From positions 1 to 9,251 of the forward strand of contig QEUW01000316.1 in NCBI GenBank assembly GCA_003577005.1: 9,251 nt of DNA, written 5' to 3'. The stretch's first letter is position 1, and each line of letters begins with the position of its first letter. The position numbers were made by a program, and so were the translations under genes. A model generated the notes under the pieces. That model saw only the letters and a program-made list of their open reading frames with translations, had not been told where the DNA came from and searched no databases. Below, in pieces: positions 1 through 7,164 of this stretch. The stretch comes from Chloroflexota bacterium (GTDB taxonomy: Bacteria; Chloroflexota; Anaerolineae; Caldilineales; Caldilineaceae).

Positions 1-375
1 ATCCCCGCGCCACCTGTCCCGACCCTTGACCCGTCTCGCCTGGCCGAGGGTCGGGGGCTCTACAACCAACACTGCGCCAGTTGCCACGGCACCAACCTGG
101 AAGGCGCGCCGGAGTGGAAAACGCCGCTTGCCGACGGCTCTTTCCCGGCTCCACCACATGACAGCACCGGCCATACCTGGCACCACTCGGATGAACTGCT
201 CATCGACATCACGCTGAACGGCGGCAACCCGCAGTCCAATTCAAAGATGCCGGCATTCAAAGAGCAGTTGAGCCGTGACCAGGTCGTGGCCATCCTTGAC
301 TACATCAAGAGCCAGTGGGGCAGAGACGAGCGCGAATATCAATGGTGGATGACAGCCGTGGGCGCTCAACAATAG
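1..375 (+). CDS. c-type cytochrome, class I heme domain (3' end of gene)
   Basis: The frame is open from the first base to a TAG, giving 124 residues of a gene whose start lies outside the window. It holds one complete mono-heme cytochrome c domain. The heme-binding CASCH motif is at fragment residues 25-29, within [10 protein letters not shown]. The likely distal ligand is Met83 in the KMPAF segment, and a C-terminal helix ([17 protein letters not shown]) follows. The insert with [12 protein letters not shown] between the heme motif and the methionine is typical of CBB3/CccA-like single-heme cytochromes. Such proteins carry electrons outside the cytoplasmic membrane; the signal peptide or anchor would be in the missing N-terminal part. 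The CXXCH motif, distal Met and end helix make the family call firm. The electron partner cannot be told from the fragment. Confidence 0.92.
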   Translation: MPAPPVPTLDPSRLAEGRGLYNQHCASCHGTNLEGAPEWKTPLADGSFPAPPHDSTGHTWHHSDELLIDITLNGGNPQSNSKMPAFKEQLSRDQVVAILDYIKSQWGRDEREYQWWMTAVGAQQ

Positions 376-392
376 CACCGGTTGCAGGTGAA

Positions 393-421
393 TTGCGCAG
401 ACGGTCAGTTGGCGCGATAAT
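393..421 (+). promoter_or_regulatory. candidate promoter in the 376-486 gap
   Basis: TTGCGC (393-398) and GATAAT (416-421) are separated by 17 bases. They match the sigma-70 consensus at 3 of 6 and 5 of 6 positions. They lie about 65 bases before the ATG at 487, in the only gap between the cytochrome gene and the next gene. This is a weak, inspection-only call. Nothing else recognisable is in the gap. Confidence 0.25.
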
Positions 422-486
422 AAGTTCCTACCTGCTACTACGTGTTCCCATTGTGTGGTCGTTGCGTAGTTCTCCCAGAGATCGCT

Positions 487-1863
487 ATGCGCCGCCAACC
501 GCCCCTTGTCGAATGGCATATTGCACAGGATGACGCCGAATGGGAGAGGCTGCGCGCCCAGGCCGCAGCCGGTGCGAAGCCGGTCGGCCCTACCGTGTAC
601 AACCGCCGACGTCTCGCACTGTTGCTTGTCTTCTTCTTGATACTGGCGGGTGCCGGCGGTTGGTGGTGGCAGCGCACAACAAGTGATGCAGCCCTGACGC
701 CAACCGCGCCTATCGTCTCGACTGAGAGCCAACAAACAATAGCGCATCCCGGTGCTGCCCGCCCCGCCGTTGCCACACCGCCCCCCACACCCGGCGAGCG
801 CTCGCTGCCACTTCAACGCACGGAAGCCTCCTCCAGCCAGGAGGTCGTGCGGATGACCAGCCACCCGGAGCAGGCGCACCACACGTATCAAGACGTGAGC
901 ACAGGCGCTCTACGTACTGCGCTCGATGCTGCTTTCTGGGGGCCGCCGCGCCGGCTCGAAACAACCTCTTTTATCATCCATTTCCGTCACCGAGATGCAC
1001 GGGCGGTCACCAGGGCAGCGCCTGAGATCGAGGTATTCTATTCTACTCTGCAAGAAAACTTCGGCCTACCCTTGGCATGGGATGAGCGTAAACTTGTTTT
1101 CGTGGTCAGCGAAGGGCAACCGTCAGGGCCGACGGCCTATCAGTTGGCAGAAGAGGGACAGTTCATCGTGCGCTCGCCCTCGCTTTATGAGGGCGCCCAA
1201 CTGGCAGCGGATATGCTCCTGGCGCAGTCGATGGCGCTTGCGTTGGTCGACCACGTTATCGCGCAGGCGGCCATCTACCACACTGCCCACTCCTCGCGTC
1301 GCCATGTGTTTGACGCCCTGCGCCTGTGGCAACTGTGGAACACAGATTTGCCGCTGGCAGCCTGGCGCGTGGACATCGTTCGCTGGCTCTATTTCGACCT
1401 GCCGGGCGCACCTCCTGGACAGGCGCCGATCCTCCCTGCCCGCTACCCCGCGCTCTGTGCTGAACACGCGCTCTGGTTACCTTACCCGGCAGCGCTTCAG
1501 ATCCCCCTGGTCTGCACCAATCTAGACCAATCCAAATGGCAGCCTGATTCAAGGTACGCCCAAACCCCGCTGAGGCGTCTACCACGCCTCTGGGCGCCGG
1601 TGTTTCTCGATGAAGAAGTGGATGCGCATGGCAGGACCTACCCAGAAAAACATCCGGGCGAGACGATTGCGCTGGCTACGTTTATCGAATATATCGTCTT
1701 TACCTTTGGCCAGGAGCGTTTGCCGGAACTGGTCGGAAGTTTGGGCCGGCACGAAAGCTGGCGCACCCTTCTTCCGGTCGTCTTTGATGTCTCGGTTGCC
1801 GAGGCCGAGGCCGGCTGGCAGGCGCATCTACAGGCAACCTACGGCCAGCAGTCAGTCGAATGA
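487..1863 (+). CDS. membrane-anchored protein with peptidase-MA-like outer domain, no zinc motif
   Basis: A 458-residue protein of unknown function. Residues 1-41 are charged and probably cytoplasmic. Residues 42-61 (LALLLVFFLILAGAGGWWW) form one transmembrane helix. A Pro/Thr/Ser-rich linker runs to about 115, and a folded domain fills the rest. Its layout recalls peptidase-MA/gluzincin-like proteins of Chloroflexota: a TTSFIIHFRHRDA strand near 159, a bulky helical middle, and a closing LPELVGSLGRHESWRTLLP...AEAGWQAHL segment (412-447). However, the helix where HExxH would sit (about 243-261, LLAQSMALALVDHVIAQ) has no such motif, so it is probably not an active metallopeptidase. I chose ATG 487 over the in-frame GTG at 442 because a short purine run (AGAG, 477-480) precedes it and the extra 15 residues look like non-coding sequence. 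Its stop overlaps the next start (ATGA), which suggests co-translation with the propeller lipoprotein. The family link is an inference from fold-like features. Confidence 0.7.
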   Translation: MRRQPPLVEWHIAQDDAEWERLRAQAAAGAKPVGPTVYNRRRLALLLVFFLILAGAGGWWWQRTTSDAALTPTAPIVSTESQQTIAHPGAARPAVATPPPTPGERSLPLQRTEASSSQEVVRMTSHPEQAHHTYQDVSTGALRTALDAAFWGPPRRLETTSFIIHFRHRDARAVTRAAPEIEVFYSTLQENFGLPLAWDERKLVFVVSEGQPSGPTAYQLAEEGQFIVRSPSLYEGAQLAADMLLAQSMALALVDHVIAQAAIYHTAHSSRRHVFDALRLWQLWNTDLPLAAWRVDIVRWLYFDLPGAPPGQAPILPARYPALCAEHALWLPYPAALQIPLVCTNLDQSKWQPDSRYAQTPLRRLPRLWAPVFLDEEVDAHGRTYPEKHPGETIALATFIEYIVFTFGQERLPELVGSLGRHESWRTLLPVVFDVSVAEAEAGWQAHLQATYGQQSVE

Positions 1864-3068
1864 TGTACAAAGAATCACTGCGGATCACGTCCAGACCAGC
1901 CCCCTTTGCAGACGCCAATTTTCCTGACAATCCATCTGATGGCCGCTTTGCCTGGCCCTCGCCTGTAATAGCATGGAGAGATAAGATCGCGCCAGCACCA
2001 GGCGACGGCAGCGTCAATCTGCTGTGGGTGCTCACCGGAGTGCTGGCGACTGTTATGTTCCTGGCCGCATGTGGGGGGAAGGGTGAATTATTCGCCCGCG
2101 GCCTGAACCAGCCACGCGGGATGGCCTTTGACGATGCCGGCAACCTCTATGTGACCGAGGCGGGCGCAGTCGATCCCCAGGATGATCGCTCGGTCAGCCC
2201 CATCATCAACTGGAGCAGCCGCATAGTGCGCATCGCCCCAGATGGCCAGATCACCCCAGTGCTAGAGGGGCTGCCCTTTACCAATTATGTGACAGCCGGC
2301 GACATTGGGGCAACCGATGTCCTTGTGCTTGGCAGTGCAATCTATATCCTGACCGGCGAGGGGTATGATGACGAACTGTCGCGCACGGTGTTGCGCATCA
2401 CCCCGAATGGGTCACCACAGGTCGTGGTCAACGTCCTGCGCTTCATCGAATCGATCACACCGGTGGACTCACTCATAGGCGCCGGGGGCAGCCACGCCTC
2501 CAACCCCTACGCCATGACTGTGGCGCCAGACGAGCAGGCAATCTATATCAGCGATGGGGCGTCGGGCCGGGTACTGGAGGTGACGCTTGACGGCGCTGCC
2601 CGCGTCTTCGCCGAGCTGCCGCAGATGCCGCCGCTGACCGGGCTGGCGTTTGGCCCCGATGGCCGGCTCCAGCTGGCGCTCTTTAGTGAACTGCCGCTGG
2701 GGCCGGGCAAGGGCGCCATCTGGGCAGCCGATTCCGCCGGCGAACTGACCCCCGTCGTGACCGGGTTGACCTTGCCAGTTGACCTAGGCTTTGACGCGGC
2801 AGGCACCTTGTATGTTCTCGAATTTAGCGATGGTGGGACGCCGGCGCAACCTGCCTATACACCCAACAGTGGTCGATTGTTGCGGATCGAGCACAACGGT
2901 GCGGCAACGGTTGTGCTGGAGCGGCTCAACTATCCCACCGCGCTGCTCTTTTCACCTGCGGGCGATCTCTATCTTACTGTGAACGGCGCCTTCAGCAAAC
3001 CAGGAGAAGGGGCTATCTTAAGAGTGCCGTGCCGGTCGCTTGGTTCACCGACCGCCTGTCCGCCGTAA
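1860..3068 (+). CDS. ScyD/ScyE-like beta-propeller lipoprotein
   Basis: A 402-residue protein whose body (about 76-390) is a repeated-blade beta-propeller of the NHL/ScyD-ScyE type. The blade signatures recur: LNQPRGMAFDDAGNLYVTEAG (82-102), NPYAMTVAPDEQAIYISDG (215-233), PLTGLAFGPDGRLQLALF (258-275), PVDLGFDAAGTLYVLEF (306-322) and YPTALLFSPAGDLYLTVNG (358-376). A hydrophobic stretch at 53-70 ends in LAAC with Cys71, a good lipobox, so the propeller is probably lipid-anchored outside the membrane. The odd point is the 52 residues before the hydrophobic stretch; no ATG, GTG or TTG lies between codons 2 and 57 to shorten it. The start overlaps the stop of the previous gene (ATGATG at 1860-1865) with no clear Shine-Dalgarno, which fits translational coupling. 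Propellers of this family are mostly binding or scaffold proteins, and no active site or ligand can be named. ScyD and ScyE belong to scytonemin clusters in cyanobacteria, but no scytonemin gene is seen here. Confidence 0.8.
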   Translation: MMYKESLRITSRPAPFADANFPDNPSDGRFAWPSPVIAWRDKIAPAPGDGSVNLLWVLTGVLATVMFLAACGGKGELFARGLNQPRGMAFDDAGNLYVTEAGAVDPQDDRSVSPIINWSSRIVRIAPDGQITPVLEGLPFTNYVTAGDIGATDVLVLGSAIYILTGEGYDDELSRTVLRITPNGSPQVVVNVLRFIESITPVDSLIGAGGSHASNPYAMTVAPDEQAIYISDGASGRVLEVTLDGAARVFAELPQMPPLTGLAFGPDGRLQLALFSELPLGPGKGAIWAADSAGELTPVVTGLTLPVDLGFDAAGTLYVLEFSDGGTPAQPAYTPNSGRLLRIEHNGAATVVLERLNYPTALLFSPAGDLYLTVNGAFSKPGEGAILRVPCRSLGSPTACPP

Positions 3069-3120
3069 CGAGTGTCGTGAGGCGAAGTTGTGTCTAGTTG
3101 CCCATTGACTGGAGACTCAT

Positions 3121-3577
3121 GTGACAGAGCCAAACTACGAAAGCAAATGGTGGGGCTACATCTACGACCAGATGATGGAGGCGGGGCTGCCACACGTGGT
3201 TGCTGACAACCAGCGTTTCTATCAGAACAGCCTACGGGATGTGAGCGGTCCGGTGCTCGAATGCGCCTGCGGGACAGGCATCATTTTGTTGTCACTGCTT
3301 GCGGCAGGTCACGACATCTACGGTTTTGACATTTCTTCGTCTATGCTGGCCACACTTGAGAAAAAGGCTGCGGCTCAGGGTGTGGCGGCGATCGACAGCC
3401 GCATCTCCGTCCAGGATCTCGAATCGTTTCACTATGACCGGCAGTTCGATGCCATCCTCATCCCCACGAACACCTTCTCCATGTTGGCGACGCAAGAGGC
3501 GCAGGTCAGAACGCTACGGAATATTTATGCACACCTCGCCCCCGGTGGAAAACTTCTGCATCGACACTTACTCTTGA
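3121..3577 (+). pseudogene. class I SAM-dependent methyltransferase, frameshifted and truncated
   Basis: It starts at GTG 3121 behind GGAG at 3111-3114, a 6-base spacing. The first 146 residues are a clear Rossmann-fold methyltransferase: motif I VLECACGTG (45-53), the acidic residue ending strand 2 in GFDIS (Asp70), VQDLESF (97-103), FDAILIPTNTF (109-119) and the post-motif LAPGGKLL (139-146). The usual next strand (IDTYS) is present but in the +1 frame, at 3560-3574, followed by TGA at 3575-3577. An extra base somewhere in 3546-3559 explains this. Family members are usually about 250 residues. The original frame does stay open to 3897 (258 codons), but everything after about codon 148 is antisense to the regulator's TPR region and shows no methyltransferase features. 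The gene is therefore probably dead, or makes a chimeric protein lacking the C-terminal half. The substrate is unknown. It follows the propeller gene after 52 bases and may once have been in that operon. Confidence 0.75.
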
Positions 3578-6500
3578 AGCTGCCCGAGCGACAATTCTTC
3601 CAGGAGCGCCGCTGCTGTCTGCCACAAATCCAGCGACTGGCCTCGTATGGTCGCGGCCGCTGCCACCGCGTCTGGCAGCTCATCAGCCAGGGTTGCCAGC
3701 TCTTGTCCAACCTCTGCCGGCCAGCCATGGGCGTTGGCAATGAGCGGATAGCGCCACACGAGCGCATACAGTTCTACTGCCCGCACCTTTTGACCATGGG
3801 CGGCCAACATGAGGGCCGTCACCGGCATGGCGGTGAGCAATGGGAGGAAGTCTCGCAGGCGGAGGGACATGGGCAAGACTTCCCTTATCAGTTCTAGTGC
3901 CTGTGCCTGGTTGCCGAGCCGCCAGCTCACGTAAGCGAGCAGAGAGAGCACCCACCCCAGGTGGCGCGGTTCGTCGGTCTCACGGAACATCTGGCGGTAG
4001 ATGGCAACGCTCTCGCGCAAGGCTAGCTCCGCTGCGGCGTACGCCTGCACCCCAACCATCACCCATCCCATGACCCAAAGCGACCAGGCGACCAGATTGC
4101 GATCATCGATCTTGCGCGCCTGCGCCACCCCGATTTTCGCCTCCTCCTGCGCCGCTTCATGCTGACCCAGCACCGACAGCGCCAAGGCAAACAGGCAGCG
4201 GACTTCGGCAATCAACGCCCGGTGGCCCAGTTCCCGGCTCTGTGCCAGGGTCTGCTCGAGCAGGTGGTGCGCCCCGGCATGCTTTCCCTGCCACAACAGA
4301 ATGACAGCAAGTTGGCGTTGTCCTTCTACAACACTGTTGCGATCCCCCAGTTCTTGATAGATGGCGTTGCTCTGGCGCGCCAAGGCTTCGGCCTGGTCGA
4401 GCTGCGCCTGTTCGACGGCGGTCTGGCTGAGAAGGCCAAGCACCCTGGCAATGCCCCTTGGCTCACCCAGCCGTTGCTTGATGGCCAGGCTCTCTTCCAG
4501 CAATGCTCTCGCCTGGGCAAAATCAGCCAGCACGTGGGCCAAACGCCCCAACCGGGCCAGTACCTCGCTGATTTCCCAATCGGAACCCAGCGCCCGGCTG
4601 AGGGTGAGGCTCCGCTCGTACAGAGACCAGGCAGCCTCGCGACCGGCCATCACCGCGAGGGCGCCCAGTTGTCTGTAGACAAACGCCTGTTCGGCGCGCG
4701 TATCCTGGCTGGCAAGTACGGGGCTCTGCAACAGCTCCAGGCTCTGCTGCAACAACTGCTGGGCTGTGGTCACCTGGCCCAGGAAATGGGCAAAGACCGC
4801 CTGCCAGCCTAGCGCTTTGGCCAGTAGCCGCTGTGCTTCCGCCACCTGTGGCGCCGGTCGCATCAACTGCTCTGCGGCACCGGCAAAAATGGCGTAACCG
4901 TTCTGAGCGCGCCCCTGCCATTCAAAGAAGTGGCCAAGGCTATCCATCCCTTGATCGATCTGTGCCAACTGGCGCTGCCCGACGGCCCACTGCCAGGCGA
5001 TCTGCGCGTTCTCGCCCTCGACTTCCAGTGTCGCCAACACGGCTTGTTGGTGCGCGCCCTTTAGCTCCACCGCACGTTCTTGTAGCCAGGCACAGTAGTG
5101 GGCGCTGTGCCGCTCGCGCACGATGGTTTCGTACCTGGCGTGCTGGGCAAGTCTTTCCGCCGCATACTGGCGCAAAAGCTCGTGGATCTGGTAGCGATCC
5201 CGCACCGGGTCATACTGGATAAGCGACTGGTCGGACAGCTTGACCAACTGCCGCACCGATGCGCCAGCCACTGCTGCGGCGGCCTCTCGGCTATAGCCGC
5301 CACGGAACACCGAGAGCGCCATCAAGATCGTCTGTTCCGCCTCCCCCAGCCGTAGCCACGAGGCATCAAAGACAGCCCGGATACTGCGCTGGCGCGGCGG
5401 AATGTTGCGCATATCCGTCTCTAGCAGGTCCAGGCTGGTCTGGATTTCGGTGGCAATCTTTGCCACAGGCAACAGGCCCACCCAGGCAGCGGCCAGCTCC
5501 AGGCCAAGCGGCATCCCCTCGACCAGTTGGCAGATACGGGCCAGATGGCGCCAGTCGCCAGCAGAGAGCGAGTAGTTCGGCCGGACGCGCCGGGCGCTCT
5601 GCACGAACAGGTCAAATGCCGGATGCATCGTAAAGTCACTCCCCGCCATACCAGTTCCGGCCATCTCGCCAGCGGGGTAATCCAGCCCTTGAAGGGGATA
5701 CAACTGCTCCTCATGTAAACGCAAGCGCTCGCGTGAGGTGGCAAGGATCTGTACATTGGGTGCCGCCTGGAGCAACTTTGCGACCCATTCGATGCCGGGG
5801 AGCAGATGCTCACAGTTGTCCAGGATCAAGAGCAGTCGCTTCTGGCGCAAGTAATCGAACAGCTGCTGTTCTGCCGAACGTGGCGGGTGTTCCTCGGTCT
5901 CCAGGGAAATGGCAACGGCCTCGGCAATAGCAGGTACCAGTTGTTCTTCCGTGCTGATGGATGCCAGCGGCGCCCAATAGACCCCGTTAGGGAAGCAAGT
6001 CTGTGTGAACGGTTGTTCGGCCACCGCCACCGCCAACCGCGTCTTGCCTATCCCTCCTGGCCCAAGAATGGTGATTAAGCGCACATACGGATCAGCCAGG
6101 AGCCGCGCCAGTTCGGCTAGCTCCTGCGTACGGCCGATGAACGGCGTGGGCGCTTTGGGAAGATGATGAGCCACCGGCGCCCGTGAGGGTGTGGGGGTGT
6201 CCGGCGTGAACACGCCCAGTTTACTTGATTGTCCCGCGATTGGCGCTGCCGTGGACGGGGGCAGCAGGCGCCGGGTGCGGATGACCTCAAAGAGCGCCTG
6301 CGTCTCGTCTTCCGGCGGCGCACCCAACTCCTCGGCCAGGATGCGGACACACTCCTCATACTGGCGCAGCGCCGCTCCATACTGGCCGGACCAGGCGTAA
6401 AGTTCCATCAGGCGGCGGTGGACCGCTTCCTGCAGGGGGTCGAGGGCAAGCCAGCGGCGACCGTAGTTGAGCGCGGCGTCGTATTCCGCCCGTTCGTGGC

Positions 6501-6972
6501 AGTGATCCACCAGTTGCGCCAGGGCTCCGGCCAGGAGTTGGCGCAGCTCTTCGGCCTGTCGAAATTGCCACTCGTCAAAGTCTGGGCTATCGCGCAGGGT
6601 AAAACCGGCGAGAAACTCATCCCGGTAGAGCGCTACGGCCGCGGCCAGCTCCCCGGCGGCAATCTGGGCCCGGAACTGTGCCACATCCAGCCAGTATCCC
6701 GTCCGCAGCCCTACCGTCTCGCGTTCGAGTGTAAGCCAATCTGCAACCCCCGCTTTTTTCAACAGCCAGAGCACATGACGAAGGCTGCTGCGCGCCCTGG
6801 ATTGATCCTGATCCGGCCAAAAGAGCGTGGCTAAGGTGTCACGGCTCTGCGGCCCCGGCGCGACGGCCAGATAGATCAGCACAGCGAGCGCCCGGCGTGA
6901 TTCGGTTTTCACCGGCATCTCCCCGACAGTGATCAGCGGCGCCCCCAAGAGCGCCAGCTTGAGCTGAGCCAT
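3568..6972 (-). CDS. AfsR/SARP-type regulator: winged helix, BTAD, NB-ARC ATPase, TPRs
   Basis: A 1134-residue transcriptional regulator of the AfsR-like STAND class. Domains in order: OmpR-type winged-helix DNA-binding domain (about 1-95); BTAD helical domain (about 97-237, with AVALYRDEFLAGF and the LYAWSGQYGAALRQYEEC TPR-like hairpin); Pro-rich linker (238-275); NB-ARC ATPase entered by PFIGRTQEL (277-285), with Walker A GPGGIGKT (304-311), Walker B LLLILDNCEH (380-389), the sensor-like ATSRERL (411-417) and GMPLGLELAAAW (486-497); a second winged helix (about 530-608, ending IHELLRQYAAERL); and TPR repeats from about 690 to 1080. ATP binding normally switches such proteins from closed to open after the TPRs sense a signal, and the BTAD region then helps activate promoters. 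The start is firm: GGAGGG at 6979-6984 lies 6 bases before ATG. The gene diverges from the secreted hydrolase gene across 192 bases, so autoregulation and control of that operon is a reasonable inference. The signal is unknown. Confidence 0.95.
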   Translation of the reverse strand: MAQLKLALLGAPLITVGEMPVKTESRRALAVLIYLAVAPGPQSRDTLATLFWPDQDQSRARSSLRHVLWLLKKAGVADWLTLERETVGLRTGYWLDVAQFRAQIAAGELAAAVALYRDEFLAGFTLRDSPDFDEWQFRQAEELRQLLAGALAQLVDHCHERAEYDAALNYGRRWLALDPLQEAVHRRLMELYAWSGQYGAALRQYEECVRILAEELGAPPEDETQALFEVIRTRRLLPPSTAAPIAGQSSKLGVFTPDTPTPSRAPVAHHLPKAPTPFIGRTQELAELARLLADPYVRLITILGPGGIGKTRLAVAVAEQPFTQTCFPNGVYWAPLASISTEEQLVPAIAEAVAISLETEEHPPRSAEQQLFDYLRQKRLLLILDNCEHLLPGIEWVAKLLQAAPNVQILATSRERLRLHEEQLYPLQGLDYPAGEMAGTGMAGSDFTMHPAFDLFVQSARRVRPNYSLSAGDWRHLARICQLVEGMPLGLELAAAWVGLLPVAKIATEIQTSLDLLETDMRNIPPRQRSIRAVFDASWLRLGEAEQTILMALSVFRGGYSREAAAAVAGASVRQLVKLSDQSLIQYDPVRDRYQIHELLRQYAAERLAQHARYETIVRERHSAHYCAWLQERAVELKGAHQQAVLATLEVEGENAQIAWQWAVGQRQLAQIDQGMDSLGHFFEWQGRAQNGYAIFAGAAEQLMRPAPQVAEAQRLLAKALGWQAVFAHFLGQVTTAQQLLQQSLELLQSPVLASQDTRAEQAFVYRQLGALAVMAGREAAWSLYERSLTLSRALGSDWEISEVLARLGRLAHVLADFAQARALLEESLAIKQRLGEPRGIARVLGLLSQTAVEQAQLDQAEALARQSNAIYQELGDRNSVVEGQRQLAVILLWQGKHAGAHHLLEQTLAQSRELGHRALIAEVRCLFALALSVLGQHEAAQEEAKIGVAQARKIDDRNLVAWSLWVMGWVMVGVQAYAAAELALRESVAIYRQMFRETDEPRHLGWVLSLLAYVSWRLGNQAQALELIREVLPMSLRLRDFLPLLTAMPVTALMLAAHGQKVRAVELYALVWRYPLIANAHGWPAEVGQELATLADELPDAVAAAATIRGQSLDLWQTAAALLEELSLGQLQE

Positions 6973-6978
6973 GGGCTT

Positions 6979-6984
6979 CCCTCC
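6979..6984 (-). promoter_or_regulatory. Shine-Dalgarno of the AfsR-like regulator gene
   Basis: GGAGGG on the minus strand lies 6 bases before the ATG at 6972-6970. It fixes the start of the regulator, and the winged helix begins directly at the N terminus as expected. Confidence 0.8.
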
Positions 6985-7019
6985 AATTCCTCGTGGCAGG
7001 GCACAGTCTCCAGCCTGCC

Positions 7020-7025
7020 AGTATA
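7020..7025 (-). promoter_or_regulatory. candidate -10 box for the regulator gene
   Basis: TATACT on the minus strand, 47 bases before the regulator ATG. No good -35 is seen at 16-18 bases upstream, so an activator may be needed. A small perfect inverted repeat, CCGCA-5-TGCGG (7026-7040), lies directly upstream in the spacer, where a repressor or activator could bind. The box and the bases after it are nearly repeated at the opposite promoter (7118-7134). Confidence 0.4.
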
Positions 7026-7047
7026 CCGCATCTCTTGCGGAGCCGGT

Positions 7048-7096
7048 AGACGTTGAGACGAGAAATTAGACGCGCCCTTCGACGGCCAGCCAGACG
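7048..7096 (+). repeat. four AGACG direct repeats between the divergent promoters
   Basis: AGACG occurs at 7048-7052, 7056-7060, 7068-7072 and 7092-7096, always on the plus strand. Start-to-start spacings are 8, 12 and 24 bases. Two of the copies extend to AGACGAGA (7056-7063 and 7092-7099). SARP/AfsR-type winged helices are known to bind short direct repeats spaced by about one helical turn. This cluster, between the two candidate -10 boxes, is therefore a candidate operator for the neighbouring regulator. The binding role is inference. Confidence 0.4.
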
Positions 7097-7117
7097 AGAC
7101 CGACACGGCCCGCCGCC

Positions 7118-7134
7118 TATACTGGCGCCAGGCT
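7118..7134 (+). promoter_or_regulatory. candidate -10 box and palindrome for the hydrolase operon
   Basis: TATACT (7118-7123) lies 41 bases before the ATG at 7165. It is followed by a 10-base perfect palindrome, CTGGCGCCAG (7122-7131), placed about where transcription would start. The 17-base block TATACTGGCGCCAGGCT matches the block at the opposite promoter except for a 3-base gap. No convincing -35 is visible, which fits an activated promoter. Confidence 0.4.
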
Positions 7135-7151
7135 GTTCAGTTCCAATTGAG

Positions 7152-7158
7152 AAAGGAG
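7152..7158 (+). promoter_or_regulatory. Shine-Dalgarno deciding the secreted hydrolase start
   Basis: AAAGGAG lies 6 bases before ATG 7165. An in-frame TTG at 7147 overlaps this site and would put extra charged residues before the signal peptide, so the ATG is preferred. Confidence 0.8.
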
Positions 7159-7164
7159 ATTCTG

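Noticed and set aside
442..486. GTG start at 442 extending the membrane-anchored protein by 15 residues
   Set aside because: No Shine-Dalgarno precedes it, and the added residues are Cys-rich and unlike an N terminus. ATG 487 has a short purine run at proper spacing.
241..891. 216-codon minus-strand frame across the cytochrome end and the next gene
   Set aside because: It is antisense to two well-supported plus-strand genes and lacks any domain.
3069..3120. Promoter or terminator between the propeller and methyltransferase genes
   Set aside because: Only 52 bases. Apart from the GGAG ribosome site, no -10/-35 pair or hairpin with a T-tract is visible.
3578..3897. Continuation of the methyltransferase frame to 3897
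   Set aside because: It is antisense to well-formed TPR coding sequence of the regulator and shows no methyltransferase motifs. It is treated as chance read-through of a broken gene.
4159..4812. 217-codon plus-strand frame inside the regulator gene
   Set aside because: Gln-rich mirror of the TPR region with no recognisable domain or ribosome site. The minus-strand gene explains the sequence.
6229..6834. 201-codon plus-strand frame opposite the BTAD region
   Set aside because: Shadow frame of the minus-strand regulator with no family features.
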